Source of the DNA: Aliiroseovarius subalbicans
GTDB lineage: Bacteria; Pseudomonadota; Alphaproteobacteria; Rhodobacterales; Rhodobacteraceae
Assembly (NCBI RefSeq): GCF_022678625.1
Contig: NZ_JALBYQ010000002.1
Span: 62,001 to 126,000 of the forward strand
Direction: 5' to 3'
Length of the DNA stretch: 64,000 bases
Every line of letters starts with the position of its first letter. Positions within the stretch are counted from its first letter, which is position 1. Below are positions 44,463 through 53,832 of the stretch, one piece after another. Position numbers and translations under genes: made by a program. The notes below the pieces were generated by a model. It made no database searches, was not told the DNA's origin, and saw only the letters and a list, made by a program, of their open reading frames with translations.

Positions 44463-45740
44463 ATGAAAAACGCTGAAGTCAGCAAGCGTCGCGAACAGGC
44501 GATTTCCCGGGGTGTCGGCATGATGACACAGGTCTTTGCCGAACGTGCAGAGAATGCCGAGATCTGGGACATTGAAGGCAATCGCTATATCGATTTTGCA
44601 GCTGGCATCGCGGTTGTGAACACCGGCCATTGCCATCCCAAGGTTATCGCGGCCGTGGAAAAACAGGTGAAGGCCTTCACCCATACCTGCCACCAGGTCG
44701 TGCCCTATGAAAACTACATTTCGCTTGCCGAAAGACTGAACGAAATGGCGCCCGGCGACTTTGACAAGAAAACCATCTTTGTCACGACCGGGGCCGAGGC
44801 GGTGGAGAATGCCATCAAGGTGGCGCGCGCGGCCACCGGCCGCCCGGCAGTCATTGCCTTTGGCGGTGGTTTTCACGGTCGGACCTTCATGGGGATGAGC
44901 CTGACCGGCAAAGTCGAGCCGTACAAGAAGGGCTTCGGGGCGATGATGCCCGATGTATTCCACGTACCGTTCCCGATTGATTTGCACGGCATCTCGACTG
45001 AACAATCACTGGGCGCGCTGACCAAGCTGTTCAAGGCCGATCTTGATCCGGGCCGGGTGGCGGCCATTATCATCGAGCCGGTTCAGGGCGAGGGCGGTTT
45101 TTATCAGGCACCGGCCGAGTTGATGCGCGGATTGCGCGCCCTTTGTGACGAGCACGGCATCGTATTGATAGCCGATGAAGTTCAGACCGGATTCGCCCGG
45201 ACCGGTCACATGTTTGCCATGGACGGCTATGACGTTGCGGCGGACCTTACCACGATGGCCAAGGGGTTGGCGGGCGGCCTGCCGCTGGCCGCTGTGACAG
45301 GCCGTGCCGATCTGATGGATGCGGCCAACCCGGGTGGGTTGGGTGGCACCTATGCCGGCAACCCGCTTGGCATCGCAGCGTCCCATGCTGTTCTGGACAT
45401 CATCGAAGAAGAAGACCTGTGCGCCCGTGCCAATGCCTTGGGGTCACGGCTGAAGCAGCGGCTTGAGCAGATCCGCCGCACCACACCACAAATGGTCGAC
45501 GTCCGTGGCCCCGGCTTCATGGTCGCAGCCGAATTCAACAGCGCCGACGGCAGCGCCCCTGACGCGGATTTTGCCAACCGCGTTCGCACAGAGGCGCTGG
45601 AGCGCAACCTGATCCTGCTGACCTGTGGCGTCTACGGAAACGTCGTGCGTTTCCTGGCCCCGATCACGATCCCGGACGAGGTGTTCGCCGAGGGATTGGA
45701 TGTTTTGGAGCAATCCATCGAGGCCGCCAAGAAGGGCTGA
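44463..45740 (+). CDS. gabT: 4-Aminobutyrate aminotransferase
   Basis: 425 residues of class III PLP aminotransferase, close in length and sequence to E. coli GabT. It converts 4-aminobutyrate and 2-oxoglutarate to succinate semialdehyde and glutamate. Motifs: RREQAISRGVGMMTQVFAER, IEPVQGEGGFYQAPAELM, LIADEVQTGFARTG and the PLP Lys region TTMAKGLAGGLPLA. ATG 44463 has no clear ribosome site; an upstream in-frame start exists at 44421, but the normal GabT N-terminus begins near MKNAEVSKRR. The succinate-semialdehyde dehydrogenase gene is not adjacent. Confidence 0.94.
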   Translation: MKNAEVSKRREQAISRGVGMMTQVFAERAENAEIWDIEGNRYIDFAAGIAVVNTGHCHPKVIAAVEKQVKAFTHTCHQVVPYENYISLAERLNEMAPGDFDKKTIFVTTGAEAVENAIKVARAATGRPAVIAFGGGFHGRTFMGMSLTGKVEPYKKGFGAMMPDVFHVPFPIDLHGISTEQSLGALTKLFKADLDPGRVAAIIIEPVQGEGGFYQAPAELMRGLRALCDEHGIVLIADEVQTGFARTGHMFAMDGYDVAADLTTMAKGLAGGLPLAAVTGRADLMDAANPGGLGGTYAGNPLGIAASHAVLDIIEEEDLCARANALGSRLKQRLEQIRRTTPQMVDVRGPGFMVAAEFNSADGSAPDADFANRVRTEALERNLILLTCGVYGNVVRFLAPITIPDEVFAEGLDVLEQSIEAAKKG

Positions 45741-45820
45741 GAGCAACCCAGGCCGCAAGCCCGCGGTGATCAAGGATCCAAAGCCTTGCAGCCGTTGGCA
45801 AGAAACAGGGAGCCAACAGT

Positions 45821-46729
45821 ATGGCCGATGCACGCACGCGCATGAACCTGTCCGCCGGGCTGGCGTCCGCCCTTGTGGCGGTGACGCTGGTGGGGCTGAA
45901 GCTGTGGGCGCTGGGGGAAACCAACGCGCTGTCGGTGGCCGCGTCGCTGGCGGATTCGGCGATGGACCTGATGGTGTCGCTGGGGGCGCTGGCCGCGATC
46001 TGGTACGCGTCGCGCCCTGCTGACGACGACCACACCTTCGGCCACACCTCGGCCGAAGATCTGGCCGCGCTGGGACAAAGCCTGTTCATCCTGGTGTCGG
46101 CCGGGGTGATCACCTGGGCCGCCATCGCGCGTTTGCTGTCGAATGAACCCGCCCCGATCATGCATCAGGGCAAGGGCATCGTGGTGATGTCGATCTCGAT
46201 CGTGCTGACTCTGGCGCTGGTCCTATGGCAACGTCGGGTGGCGCGGGTAACCGGGTCAAAGGTCGTGAAGGCCGACAGCCTGCATTACCTGGGCGACCTG
46301 ATCCCGAACATCGGCGCGATCGCCTCGCTTTGGGTGGCCAGTTGGTTCGGCATGGAGCAGATCGACAGCGTGGTGGCGATTGGGGCCGCGATCCTGCTGG
46401 CGGTCGGGGCGTTGCGCATCTTCAAGGGCGCGTGGGACGCACTGATGGACCGCGCCGCTGACCCCAAGCTGGTGGCCGGGATCGAGGCGATCGCCCGCGA
46501 CTTTCCCGGCGTGCACGGGTTTCACGACGTGAAAACACGTATGGCCGGCTCAGTGACCTTCGTGAACATGCATATCGAGCTGGACGGCAATCAGACGTTG
46601 GATGAAGCCCATGCCATCGGCGCCGGGCTGCGGCGCGCGATCCTTACCGCTTATCCGCAGACCGACGTGATGTTGCACAAAGATCCGGTCGGGGTTCAAC
46701 CGCATCCCGATGACCCCTCGCGCGGCTAG
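45821..46729 (+). CDS. Cation diffusion facilitator (CDF) transporter
   Basis: 302 residues with six hydrophobic helices and a cytosolic C-terminal domain. The transport site is D-x3-D in SLADSAMDLMVS of helix 2 and H-x3-D in HYLGDLIPNIGAI of helix 5; the FieF/YiiP-like DD-HD set suggests zinc, iron or cadmium. The C-terminal HFDVKTRMAG-like segment (here HGFHDVKTRMAG) and VNMHIELDG are typical metal-binding parts. ATG 45821 follows AGGGAGCCAACAGT. It likely exports metal from the cytoplasm; the ion cannot be fixed. No regulator adjoins. Confidence 0.93.
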   Translation: MADARTRMNLSAGLASALVAVTLVGLKLWALGETNALSVAASLADSAMDLMVSLGALAAIWYASRPADDDHTFGHTSAEDLAALGQSLFILVSAGVITWAAIARLLSNEPAPIMHQGKGIVVMSISIVLTLALVLWQRRVARVTGSKVVKADSLHYLGDLIPNIGAIASLWVASWFGMEQIDSVVAIGAAILLAVGALRIFKGAWDALMDRAADPKLVAGIEAIARDFPGVHGFHDVKTRMAGSVTFVNMHIELDGNQTLDEAHAIGAGLRRAILTAYPQTDVMLHKDPVGVQPHPDDPSRG

Positions 46730-46738
46730 GGTCGCGGC

Positions 46739-48763
46739 TTAGGCATCCAGCAACCCGCGCCCTTTCAAAAGCGCCTCGACCCCCGGCAAGCGCCCGCGAA
46801 ACGCCTTGTAAAGGTCCTCGGCCTCGACCGAGCCACCCGCTGACAGGATGTGCTTTTCCAACAGTGCGGCGGTTTCGGCATGGAATGGATCGCCGGCCTC
46901 AAGGAAGGCGTCGAACGCATCGGCATCCATCACCTCGGACCACATGTAGCTGTAGTAGCCGGACGAATATCCGTCCCCGGCGAAGACATGGGCGAAATGC
47001 GGTGTGGCGTGGCGCATGCGGATCGCTTTCGGCATGCCGATCGCGTCCAGCACCTCGGCCTGGGCCTGCATCGGGTCGGCAGGTGCATTGCCTTCGTGGA
47101 AGGACAGATCCACCAGCGCCGAGGCCACGAATTCCACCGTCGAGAACCCCATGTCATGGGTTGCTGCGGCCAGCAGCCGGTCCAGCATCGCCTTGGGCAT
47201 CGGCGCGCCGGTTTCCGCGTGGGTGGCAAATTCGCCCAGCACTTCGGGCACTTCCAGCCAGTGTTCGAACAACTGGCTGGGCAGTTCGACAAAGTCGCGC
47301 GCGACCGAGGTGCCGGAAATGCTTTCATAGGTCACATCCGACAGCATCTGGTGCAGCGCGTGGCCGAATTCGTGAAACAGCGTACGCGCGTCATCCCAGG
47401 ACAAAAGCGCGGGCTTGCCCGGCTCGGATTTGGCGAAGTTGCAGACGTTCACGACGATCGGCCGGATGTCGCCCGCGTGTTTCTGCTGGCTGCGCATCGC
47501 CGAGCACCAGGCGCCCGAGCGTTTCGAGCCACGTGCGAAGTAATCGCCCACGAAGACCGCCATGTGCTGGCCGTCCCGCGTCACATCCCAGGCGCGGGCA
47601 TCGTCGTGGTAGAGCGTCACATCGAGCGGCGCGAACTCCAGCCCAAACAGGCGGTTCGCGACGGAAAACGCCGCTTCGATCATCCGGTCGAGTTGCAGAT
47701 AGGGTTTGAGTTCACCCTCATCCAGATCATGTTCCTGCTGGCGTCGCCGCTCGGCATAGAAATGCCAGTCCCACGGCTCAAGGTCACCTTCGATCCCGTC
47801 AGCATTCAGCATTTCGGTCATCGTCGCCGCATCCCGCAAGGCGGCGGATTTGGCGGGGGTCCAAACCTCCATCAACAAATCGCGCACCCGGTCCGGATGA
47901 CCCGCCATTTCGGTTTCCAGTTTGAACTGGGCAAAGTCGTCATAGCCAAGCAGCTGCGCGCGTTCCTGGCGCAGCGCCAGCACCTCGGCGGCAATCGCGC
48001 GGTTGTCGGTGTCGCCGCCATTGGCGCCGCGTGCGGTATAGGCCTCATAGGCCCGCTTGCGCAGGTCGCGGCGGGGTGAAAATTGCAGGAATGGCGTGAT
48101 CAGCGAGCGTGACAGGGTGACCACCGGGTGATCCGTGCCCTTCTCAGCCCCGGCGGCGCGGGCGGCGTCCAGCACGAAATCAGGCAGGCCATCAAGATCG
48201 TCGCCCTCGATCTCCATGTGCCAATCGCGTTCATCGGCCAGAAGGTTCTGCATGAACTCGGTGCCCAGCACCGCCAGACGTTCCTGCACCTGTTTGAAGC
48301 GATCTCGCGCGTCACCTTTCAGCAGCGCACCGGCGCGCACGAACCCACGGCGGGTCAACATCAGGACGCGGGCCTGTTCGTCGTTCAGCCCAAGCGTGTC
48401 ACGAGCCAGCCACAGGGTTTCCACCCGCTCGAATAGCTTCGGGTTCATCGAGACCTCGGCGGAATAGGCGGCCAGCTTCGGCGAAAACACCCGCTGCAAC
48501 TCTTCGCGTTTCGGCGTCGAATCCGCCCCGGCCACGTTGTAGAACACGCCCAAAACCTGGCTCAGAAGCTCGTCCGCGCGTTCCAGTGCTTCGATCGTGT
48601 TGGCAAAACTGGCGGGGTCGGGATTGTCCGCGATCTGCGCCAGCCGCACGCGGGCATCGTCCAGGGCGGCGTTGAAGGCCGGTTCAAAATCCTCATCCGT
48701 GATCGCCTCAAAAGGCGGCAAGCCGAACGGGGTTTCCCAGCTGGACAGAAGCGGGTTGGTCAT
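46739..48763 (-). CDS. M3-family oligopeptidase
   Basis: 674 residues of zinc metallopeptidase, M3 family (oligopeptidase A/dipeptidyl carboxypeptidase type). The zinc site HEFGHALHQMLSDVTYESIS shows HExxH and the downstream acidic residues, and NVCNFAKSEPGKPALLSWDD is also conserved. It degrades signal peptides and short peptides in the cytosol. The start ATG 48763 follows ACAAAGGAGATTCAC; the open frame before it lacks family sequence. It follows the ABC permease gene on the same strand, perhaps linked in peptide or amino-acid use. Confidence 0.95.
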   Translation of the reverse strand: MTNPLLSSWETPFGLPPFEAITDEDFEPAFNAALDDARVRLAQIADNPDPASFANTIEALERADELLSQVLGVFYNVAGADSTPKREELQRVFSPKLAAYSAEVSMNPKLFERVETLWLARDTLGLNDEQARVLMLTRRGFVRAGALLKGDARDRFKQVQERLAVLGTEFMQNLLADERDWHMEIEGDDLDGLPDFVLDAARAAGAEKGTDHPVVTLSRSLITPFLQFSPRRDLRKRAYEAYTARGANGGDTDNRAIAAEVLALRQERAQLLGYDDFAQFKLETEMAGHPDRVRDLLMEVWTPAKSAALRDAATMTEMLNADGIEGDLEPWDWHFYAERRRQQEHDLDEGELKPYLQLDRMIEAAFSVANRLFGLEFAPLDVTLYHDDARAWDVTRDGQHMAVFVGDYFARGSKRSGAWCSAMRSQQKHAGDIRPIVVNVCNFAKSEPGKPALLSWDDARTLFHEFGHALHQMLSDVTYESISGTSVARDFVELPSQLFEHWLEVPEVLGEFATHAETGAPMPKAMLDRLLAAATHDMGFSTVEFVASALVDLSFHEGNAPADPMQAQAEVLDAIGMPKAIRMRHATPHFAHVFAGDGYSSGYYSYMWSEVMDADAFDAFLEAGDPFHAETAALLEKHILSAGGSVEAEDLYKAFRGRLPGVEALLKGRGLLDA

Positions 48764-48822
48764 GTGAATCTCCTTTGTCCGAAACCTAATCACGCGGGGC
48801 GCGTGGGTTTCCATATCTCGCG

Positions 48823-49623
48823 TCAGTCACCCCCAGTGCGTTCACGCAATCGATGCTCCAACCGGCGTAAGGCCAGCGACAGGGTGACCGTCATCGTCAG
48901 GTAGATCAATGCGACGACATTGTAGGTCTCAAAATACCTGAAATTTCCCGCCGCGGTGACTTTGCCCAGCTGGGTGATGTCGGCGACGCCCAGCACCGAG
49001 ACCAGCGAGCTGTCTTTCACCATCGCCACGAAATCATTGCCCAGAGGCGGCAGGATCATGCGGAAGGCCTGGGGCCATTTGATCAGGCGAAAGCGTTGCC
49101 AGCCGTTCAGGCCCAGCGCCTTCGCGGCCTCGACCTGGCCCACGTCGACGGCCTGAAGGCCCGCGCGAAAGACCTCGGCGATGAAGGCGGAATAGCCGAT
49201 GGTCAGCGCCAGCGTCGCGCGCCACAAGAGCGGGAAATCCCGTGTGCGGATCGGGTCCAGACCGACGCTATCGGCCAACCAGTTCCACCCGGCGACCATT
49301 GCCGGTGCGATCACGAAGGCCACGTAAAGCAGCAAGACGATGATCGGAATGCCGCGTATGATTTCGATATAGAACCGTGCCAATTGCCGCAGGATCAGGA
49401 ACCGCGACAGGGTCGCGACCGCCAGGCTCAGCCCGATGACACAGGCGGTAAAGAACCCGATCAGGGTGACGAAGACGGTGATTTTGACGCCTTTGGCCAG
49501 CGTGCCCAGCACCTGCATATACAGGTCGTCCACCACGATGCGGTAGAAAAACAGCGCCGCCAGACCGATGGCAAAGACCAGCCACCAGGGGAAATCGTCG
49601 TCGGGTTGAGAATTGGGAACCAT
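48823..49623 (-). CDS. Polar amino-acid ABC transporter permease
   Basis: 266 residues with about five helices. The ATPase-binding EAA-like loop is GLQAVDVGQVEAAKALGLNG, and QAFRMILPPLGNDFVAMVKD and IEIIRGIPIIVLLLYVAF are typical of the HisM/GlnP family. It lies 39 bases after the binding-protein gene, so both share a transcript. No second permease or ATP-binding gene is next to them, so the system needs an ATPase from elsewhere. A homodimer of this permease is expected. Confidence 0.93.
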   Translation of the reverse strand: MVPNSQPDDDFPWWLVFAIGLAALFFYRIVVDDLYMQVLGTLAKGVKITVFVTLIGFFTACVIGLSLAVATLSRFLILRQLARFYIEIIRGIPIIVLLLYVAFVIAPAMVAGWNWLADSVGLDPIRTRDFPLLWRATLALTIGYSAFIAEVFRAGLQAVDVGQVEAAKALGLNGWQRFRLIKWPQAFRMILPPLGNDFVAMVKDSSLVSVLGVADITQLGKVTAAGNFRYFETYNVVALIYLTMTVTLSLALRRLEHRLRERTGGD

Positions 49624-49662
49624 CAGGGATGGGCGGGCGCGATCACGCCCGCCGCGCTTTCA

Positions 49663-50454
49663 TCAGCCGCCGATCTTGTAGTCGAGGAACCACTTGGTGT
49701 TCAGCGCGTCCAGCGTGCCATCGGCACCCATCGCCGCAATCGCAGCGTTGATCGGTGCAACCAGATCCGAGCCTTTGGGGAAGATGAACCCGAAGTCCTC
49801 GGTACCCAGCTTTTCGCCGACGATCTTCAGTCCTCCGTCGCTTGCGGCCACGTAACCGTTGCCCGCGGTGCCATCGGTCAGAACCAGGTCCACGTCGCCT
49901 GCGCGCAGCGCTTGCACGCCTGCGCCGAAGGTTTCGAACTTGACGATACGCGGGGTGGCTTCGTCGCCATCCAGCACGTCATAGACGCCGACATAGAACG
50001 GCGTGGTGCCGGGCTGTGCGGCCATCAGGAGGTCGGCGTCAGCAGCGAAGGAGGCCGCGTCGGTGAACCGCTCTTCGTCGCCGCGCACCAGCATCACCAT
50101 TTCCGAACGCATGTAGGCCTCCGAGAAATCGACGATCTCGGCGCGGTCTTCGCGGATCGTGATACCGGTCATGCCCAGGTCATACTGACCTTCGGACACG
50201 GCGGGGATCATCGCGTCCCAGCTGATGTTCTGGTATTCCACGGTGATGTTCAGCCGCGTCGCGATCTCAGCCATCGCGTCGTATTCCCAGCCGATCGCAT
50301 CGCCCGACCCCGGTTCGATGAATTGCAGGGGCGGATAGGCGTTTTCGGTCACGACAACGACGGTTTTTCCGCCCAGATCAGGCAGGTCTTGCGCCATCGC
50401 GGACGAGGTGAACGCGGCCAGAGCGGCAGCGGTAATTGCGGCAAGAAATTTCAT
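49663..50454 (-). CDS. Amino-acid ABC transporter substrate-binding protein
   Basis: 263 residues. Signal peptide [20 protein letters not shown], cleavage near AMAQ. SBP family 3 motifs: [62 protein letters not shown] and [15 protein letters not shown]. It delivers a polar amino acid or similar cation to the permease encoded just downstream; no ligand can be named. ATG 50454 is preceded by the weak GGGGGGTTCCC. Confidence 0.94.
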   Translation of the reverse strand: MKFLAAITAAALAAFTSSAMAQDLPDLGGKTVVVVTENAYPPLQFIEPGSGDAIGWEYDAMAEIATRLNITVEYQNISWDAMIPAVSEGQYDLGMTGITIREDRAEIVDFSEAYMRSEMVMLVRGDEERFTDAASFAADADLLMAAQPGTTPFYVGVYDVLDGDEATPRIVKFETFGAGVQALRAGDVDLVLTDGTAGNGYVAASDGGLKIVGEKLGTEDFGFIFPKGSDLVAPINAAIAAMGADGTLDALNTKWFLDYKIGG

Positions 50455-50526
50455 GGGAACCCCCCGGTTATGTAAATCTTTGGCCGGTGCAGCCTAGGGC
50501 CGAGCGCATTGCAAAGGCAAGGGCGA

Positions 50527-50997
50527 TCAGCCCAGGAATTTGCGGTAAAGCGTCACCACATCGTCGCCCTGCCCGTCGCGCCCCGTGACCCGAAACCCGG
50601 TCCGTTCAAGAACCCGGCGCGAGGCCGCGTTGCCGTCCCGCACCCGGGCTTCGACCTCCCACAGCCCCAGGGTGGTGGCCTCACCCAGCGCAAGCGCCAC
50701 CGCGCGGCTGGCCATGCCCCGTCCGGTATGGCGTTCGCCCACGCGGTATCCCAGCTGCGCCACGCCCGCGTCGAATGCGGTCAGGTTCACCCGACCGACG
50801 ATCTCTTCGCCTTGCCAGATCAGGAACATGGCGTCCGCATCAGCCACCTGCGCCGCAATGATCTCGCGCAGCGATCTAACCTCCCAATAAGTCGGAGGTC
50901 GCGGGCCAACCCAGTGCTCAAACCAGATACGATTTTCCAGTTCGAAGGCGAAAAGCGCCTCGGCATCGCCAACGGCAAGTGGGCGTAGCTCAACCAC
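50527..50997 (-). CDS. GNAT-family N-acetyltransferase
   Basis: 156 residues with the GNAT acetyl-CoA loop in YRVGERHTGRGMASRAVALAL (the R/Q-x-x-G-x-G/A pattern) and the RimJ/RimL-like end NAASRRVLERTGFRVTGRD. It acetylates an amine on an unknown protein or small-molecule substrate. Its start overlaps the end of the MoeB/ThiF-like gene by eight bases, so the two are co-translated. Confidence 0.92.
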   Translation of the reverse strand: MVELRPLAVGDAEALFAFELENRIWFEHWVGPRPPTYWEVRSLREIIAAQVADADAMFLIWQGEEIVGRVNLTAFDAGVAQLGYRVGERHTGRGMASRAVALALGEATTLGLWEVEARVRDGNAASRRVLERTGFRVTGRDGQGDDVVTLYRKFLG

Positions 50998-52015
50998 AAA
51001 CCGGGCAGCCTTCGCGCCGCTTGGTCTTGATCATGCGGGTTTCGGCATACATCGCGTCAAAGATCATCATGCGTCCGCGCAACCCCTCGCCCGCGCCGGT
51101 GATCTCCTTCACCGCTTCGACCGCCATCATCGCGCCGATCACGCCCGGCAGGGGGCCGACCACGCCGGCCTCGGAACAAGAGGGCGCAAGCCCCGGCGCG
51201 GGCGCTTCGGGAAAGATGCATTGGTAACAGGGCGCGCCTTTGGCCGGGTCGAAGGTTGAAATCTGCCCTTCCCACTGGCTCAATGCGCCGCCGATCACCG
51301 GTTTGCCCAGCTTCGCAGCGACCCGGTTTACCAGATACCGCGTGGCGAAATTGTCGGTGCCTTCCAGCACCAGGTCATACTCGGCAATCAAGGCCCCGGC
51401 GTTGTCATCGTCCAGCCGCCGATTATACGGCTTCACCTCGATGGCCGGGTTCTGGGCACGCATCGCGCGTTCGGCGGAAAACACCTTGGGCATGCCGATA
51501 TCGGCGTCGCGGTGGATCACCTGGCGTTGCAGGTTGGAATTGTCGACCACGTCGTCGTCCACCACGCCAATCGTGCCCACGCCCGCTGCGGCCAGATATA
51601 AAAGCACAGGGCTGCCCAGCCCGCCCGCGCCCACCACCAGCACTTTGGCCTTTTTCAACGCCATCTGCCCCGGCCCGCCGATTTCGCGCAGCACGATGTG
51701 GCGGGCATAGCGGTCCAGCTCGGTGTCCGAAAACGGGCCTTGCGCGATCTCAGGGGCTACTGACACGCGTGCCTTCAAGGCCTTGAGGCCGACCCCATAG
51801 CCCGCGATCAACGCCAGTATACCCAACCCGACCACCCAACCCATGAAGCTGCCCCCGATCGCCCGCACCAAGGGGCTGCCCGACGGTAATGTCGCGTGGA
51901 CCAGCAACACCGCCAGCATCACGATCCCGATCAACAACCAGCGCCGTGACCTGGGCACCTCCAGGACATGTCCGCCGCCCCAGATCGCCGCCACGATCAG
52001 CAGAACCCAGATCAT
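50990..52015 (-). CDS. moeB: Membrane-anchored MoeB/ThiF-family adenylyltransferase
   Basis: 341 residues. Residues about 1-75 contain two or three hydrophobic helices ([56 protein letters not shown]). The rest is the E1-like ThiF/MoeB domain: [40 protein letters not shown] (ATP site), D-x-D-x-x-x-x-S-N-x-x-R-Q in [14 protein letters not shown] and zinc Cys pairs CYQC and CPVC. It adenylates the C-terminus of a MoaD- or ThiS-like carrier. The membrane anchor is not in E. coli MoeB. It overlaps dut upstream by four bases and GNAT downstream by eight. Confidence 0.88.
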   Translation of the reverse strand: MIWVLLIVAAIWGGGHVLEVPRSRRWLLIGIVMLAVLLVHATLPSGSPLVRAIGGSFMGWVVGLGILALIAGYGVGLKALKARVSVAPEIAQGPFSDTELDRYARHIVLREIGGPGQMALKKAKVLVVGAGGLGSPVLLYLAAAGVGTIGVVDDDVVDNSNLQRQVIHRDADIGMPKVFSAERAMRAQNPAIEVKPYNRRLDDDNAGALIAEYDLVLEGTDNFATRYLVNRVAAKLGKPVIGGALSQWEGQISTFDPAKGAPCYQCIFPEAPAPGLAPSCSEAGVVGPLPGVIGAMMAVEAVKEITGAGEGLRGRMMIFDAMYAETRMIKTKRREGCPVCG

Positions 52016-52485
52016 TTGCGTCCCGTCGAGCCGAAACCGCCCGCCCCGCGTGCCGTGTCGCCCAGCACCTGCACCAGCTCAAATCCGACCTGCACAACCG
52101 GCGCGATCACCGCCTGGGCGATCCGGTCCCCGTGACGCACAACGAAATCCTCGTCCCCCAGGTTCACCATCAAAATCCCCAGCGGCCCGCGATAATCGCT
52201 GTCGATCGTGCCGGGGGTGTTGAGCAGCGTGATACCGTGCTTCAACGCCAGGCCCGAGCGGGGGCGGATCTGCATCTCATACCCGTGCGGAATTTCCACC
52301 CGCAGCCCTGTCGGAACGATCCGCCGCGCCATCGGTGCCAGCACAAGGCCCGCCTCGCGATCCGCCACGGACAGGTTCGCGCGCAAATCCGCCCCCGCCG
52401 ATCCCGGCGTTTCGTAAGACGGCAGCGCCAACGTGGTGTCCGCGCCAGCGTCCCAGACCATTCGAACTTCGGGCATGTATTTCAT
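52012..52485 (-). CDS. dut: Deoxyuridine triphosphatase
   Basis: 157 residues hydrolysing dUTP to dUMP, keeping uracil out of DNA. The motifs are [20 protein letters not shown] (motifs 2-3), [24 protein letters not shown] and the C-terminal [11 protein letters not shown] arm. The trimeric family length is 145-160. ATG 52485 has a GGAAAGATGAAAT region before it. It lies 33 bases downstream of coaBC, an association common in alphaproteobacteria. Confidence 0.95.
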   Translation of the reverse strand: MKYMPEVRMVWDAGADTTLALPSYETPGSAGADLRANLSVADREAGLVLAPMARRIVPTGLRVEIPHGYEMQIRPRSGLALKHGITLLNTPGTIDSDYRGPLGILMVNLGDEDFVVRHGDRIAQAVIAPVVQVGFELVQVLGDTARGAGGFGSTGRK

Positions 52486-52518
52486 CTTTCCCCAAATATC
52501 CCAGCCGGAGGCATGAAA

Positions 52519-53718
52519 TTATGGCGCTAGAGCCTCGGCCACACGCGCGGCAAGTTTCCGGGCGACCTCATCTTTGCCCATCCGAGGCCAGGCCTCGGCC
52601 CCCTCGACGGAAATCACCGTCACGGCATTCTCAGACCCACCCATGATCCCGGTCTCCGGGCTCACGTCATTGGCCACGATCCAATCGCACCCCTTGCGCG
52701 CCCGCTTGGCGGTGGCATGGGCGATCACATCGTCGGTTTCAGCGGCAAACCCCACGACCAGACCGGGACGACCCTTCTTCATCTGACTGACCTGCGCCAG
52801 GATGTCGGGGTTTTCCGCAAACTCCAGCACGGGCAACGCCCCGCTGCCGTCTTTCTTGATCTTGGAACCGCTTTCGCTGGCCACCCGCCAGTCGGCCACC
52901 GCGGCGGCGAAGATGCCCGCGTCAGCCGGCAAGGCGGCCTCGACCGCCTCCAGCATCTCACGCGCGGTTTCAACCGCGACCGCTTTCACGCCGGCCGGCG
53001 GCGGCACGTCCGCCGGACCGGTAACGAACGTCACATCAGCCCCCAGCGCCACCAGCGCTGCGGCAATCGCACTGCCCTGCGCACCTGATGAGCGGTTGGC
53101 GATATAGCGCACCGGGTCGATCGGCTCATGGGTCGGGCCGGAGGTGACGAGCACATGCTTGCCTGTCATCGGACCGTCCGCCAAGGCCGCCTCGACCTCT
53201 GCCACGATCTCCAACGGCTCAGCCATGCGGCCGGGCCCGAATTCGCCGCAGGCCATCGCGCCTTCGTTCGGCCCCGCGAACAACACGCCATCTGCTTTCA
53301 AGGTCGCGACATTGCGCTGGCAGGCGGGATGCTCCCACATCCGCACATTCATCGCCGGCGCCACCAGAACCCGCTTGTCCGTGGCCATCAACAGCGTCGA
53401 GGCCAGGTCATTGGCCAGCCCGCCGGCCATCTTGCCCAGCAGATCCGCGGTGGCGGGGGCGACCACCACCAGGTCGGCGGAGCGGCTCAGCTCGATATGG
53501 CCCATCTCGGCCTCATCCGTCAGGTCGAACAGATCGGTATAGACCTTTTCCGCCGCCAGCCCGGAGGCGGACAAAGGCGTCACGAATTCCTGCCCCGCTT
53601 TCGTGATCACCGGCACGACCGACGCCCCACGCTCCCGCAGCCTGCGGATCAGGTCCAGCGATTTGAACGCCGCGATCCCGCCGCCGATGATCAGAAGAAT
53701 GCGCTTGTCTGCCAGCAT
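52519..53718 (-). CDS. coaBC: Bifunctional phosphopantothenoylcysteine decarboxylase/synthetase
   Basis: 399 residues catalysing two steps of coenzyme A synthesis. The N-terminal CoaC flavoprotein half (1-~180) has RILLIIGGGIAAFKSLDLIR and the substrate motif APAMNVRMWEHPACQRN; the CoaB ligase half starts KHVLVTSGPTHEPIDPVRY. Then ANRSSGAQGSAIAAALVALG and KIKKDGSGALPVLEFAENPD follow. It is the first gene of coaBC-dut-moeB-GNAT. The upstream 114 bases hold two hairpins, one a perfect 17-bp repeat, ending near the chaN-like gene. Confidence 0.95.
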   Translation of the reverse strand: MLADKRILLIIGGGIAAFKSLDLIRRLRERGASVVPVITKAGQEFVTPLSASGLAAEKVYTDLFDLTDEAEMGHIELSRSADLVVVAPATADLLGKMAGGLANDLASTLLMATDKRVLVAPAMNVRMWEHPACQRNVATLKADGVLFAGPNEGAMACGEFGPGRMAEPLEIVAEVEAALADGPMTGKHVLVTSGPTHEPIDPVRYIANRSSGAQGSAIAAALVALGADVTFVTGPADVPPPAGVKAVAVETAREMLEAVEAALPADAGIFAAAVADWRVASESGSKIKKDGSGALPVLEFAENPDILAQVSQMKKGRPGLVVGFAAETDDVIAHATAKRARKGCDWIVANDVSPETGIMGGSENAVTVISVEGAEAWPRMGKDEVARKLAARVAEALAP

Positions 53719-53758
53719 GATGGCCCCCGTCTGTGGTTCTTTCGAGTGTTACGGACCC

Positions 53759-53782
53759 GGAAGCGCAAAAACAAGCGCTTCC
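53759..53782. repeat. Short inverted repeat before coaBC
   Basis: GGAAGCGC (53759-53766) and GCGCTTCC (53775-53782) are perfect complements around an eight-base AAAAACAA (TTGTTTTT on the minus strand). It is directly adjacent to the 17-bp repeat. Confidence 0.6.
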
Positions 53783-53831
53783 GCCCGCTTTGGGCAACGG
53801 GGAGGGCGGGTGGGCGTTGCCCAAAGCGGGC
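53783..53831 (-). terminator. Perfect 17-bp hairpin after the chaN-like gene
   Basis: GCCCGCTTTGGGCAACG (53783-53799) and CGTTGCCCAAAGCGGGC (53815-53831) form a perfect 17-bp stem with a 15-base loop, one base beyond the end of the chaN-like gene. There is no T-run after it, though a second shorter hairpin follows. A transcript end or RNA stabiliser is more likely than a protein-binding site. Confidence 0.55.
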
Positions 53832-53832
53832 G

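Noticed and set aside
44266-44466. 66-codon frame upstream of gabT
   Set aside because: No ribosome site or recognisable sequence, and it overlaps the gabT start; the 255-base gap probably contains only the gabT promoter.
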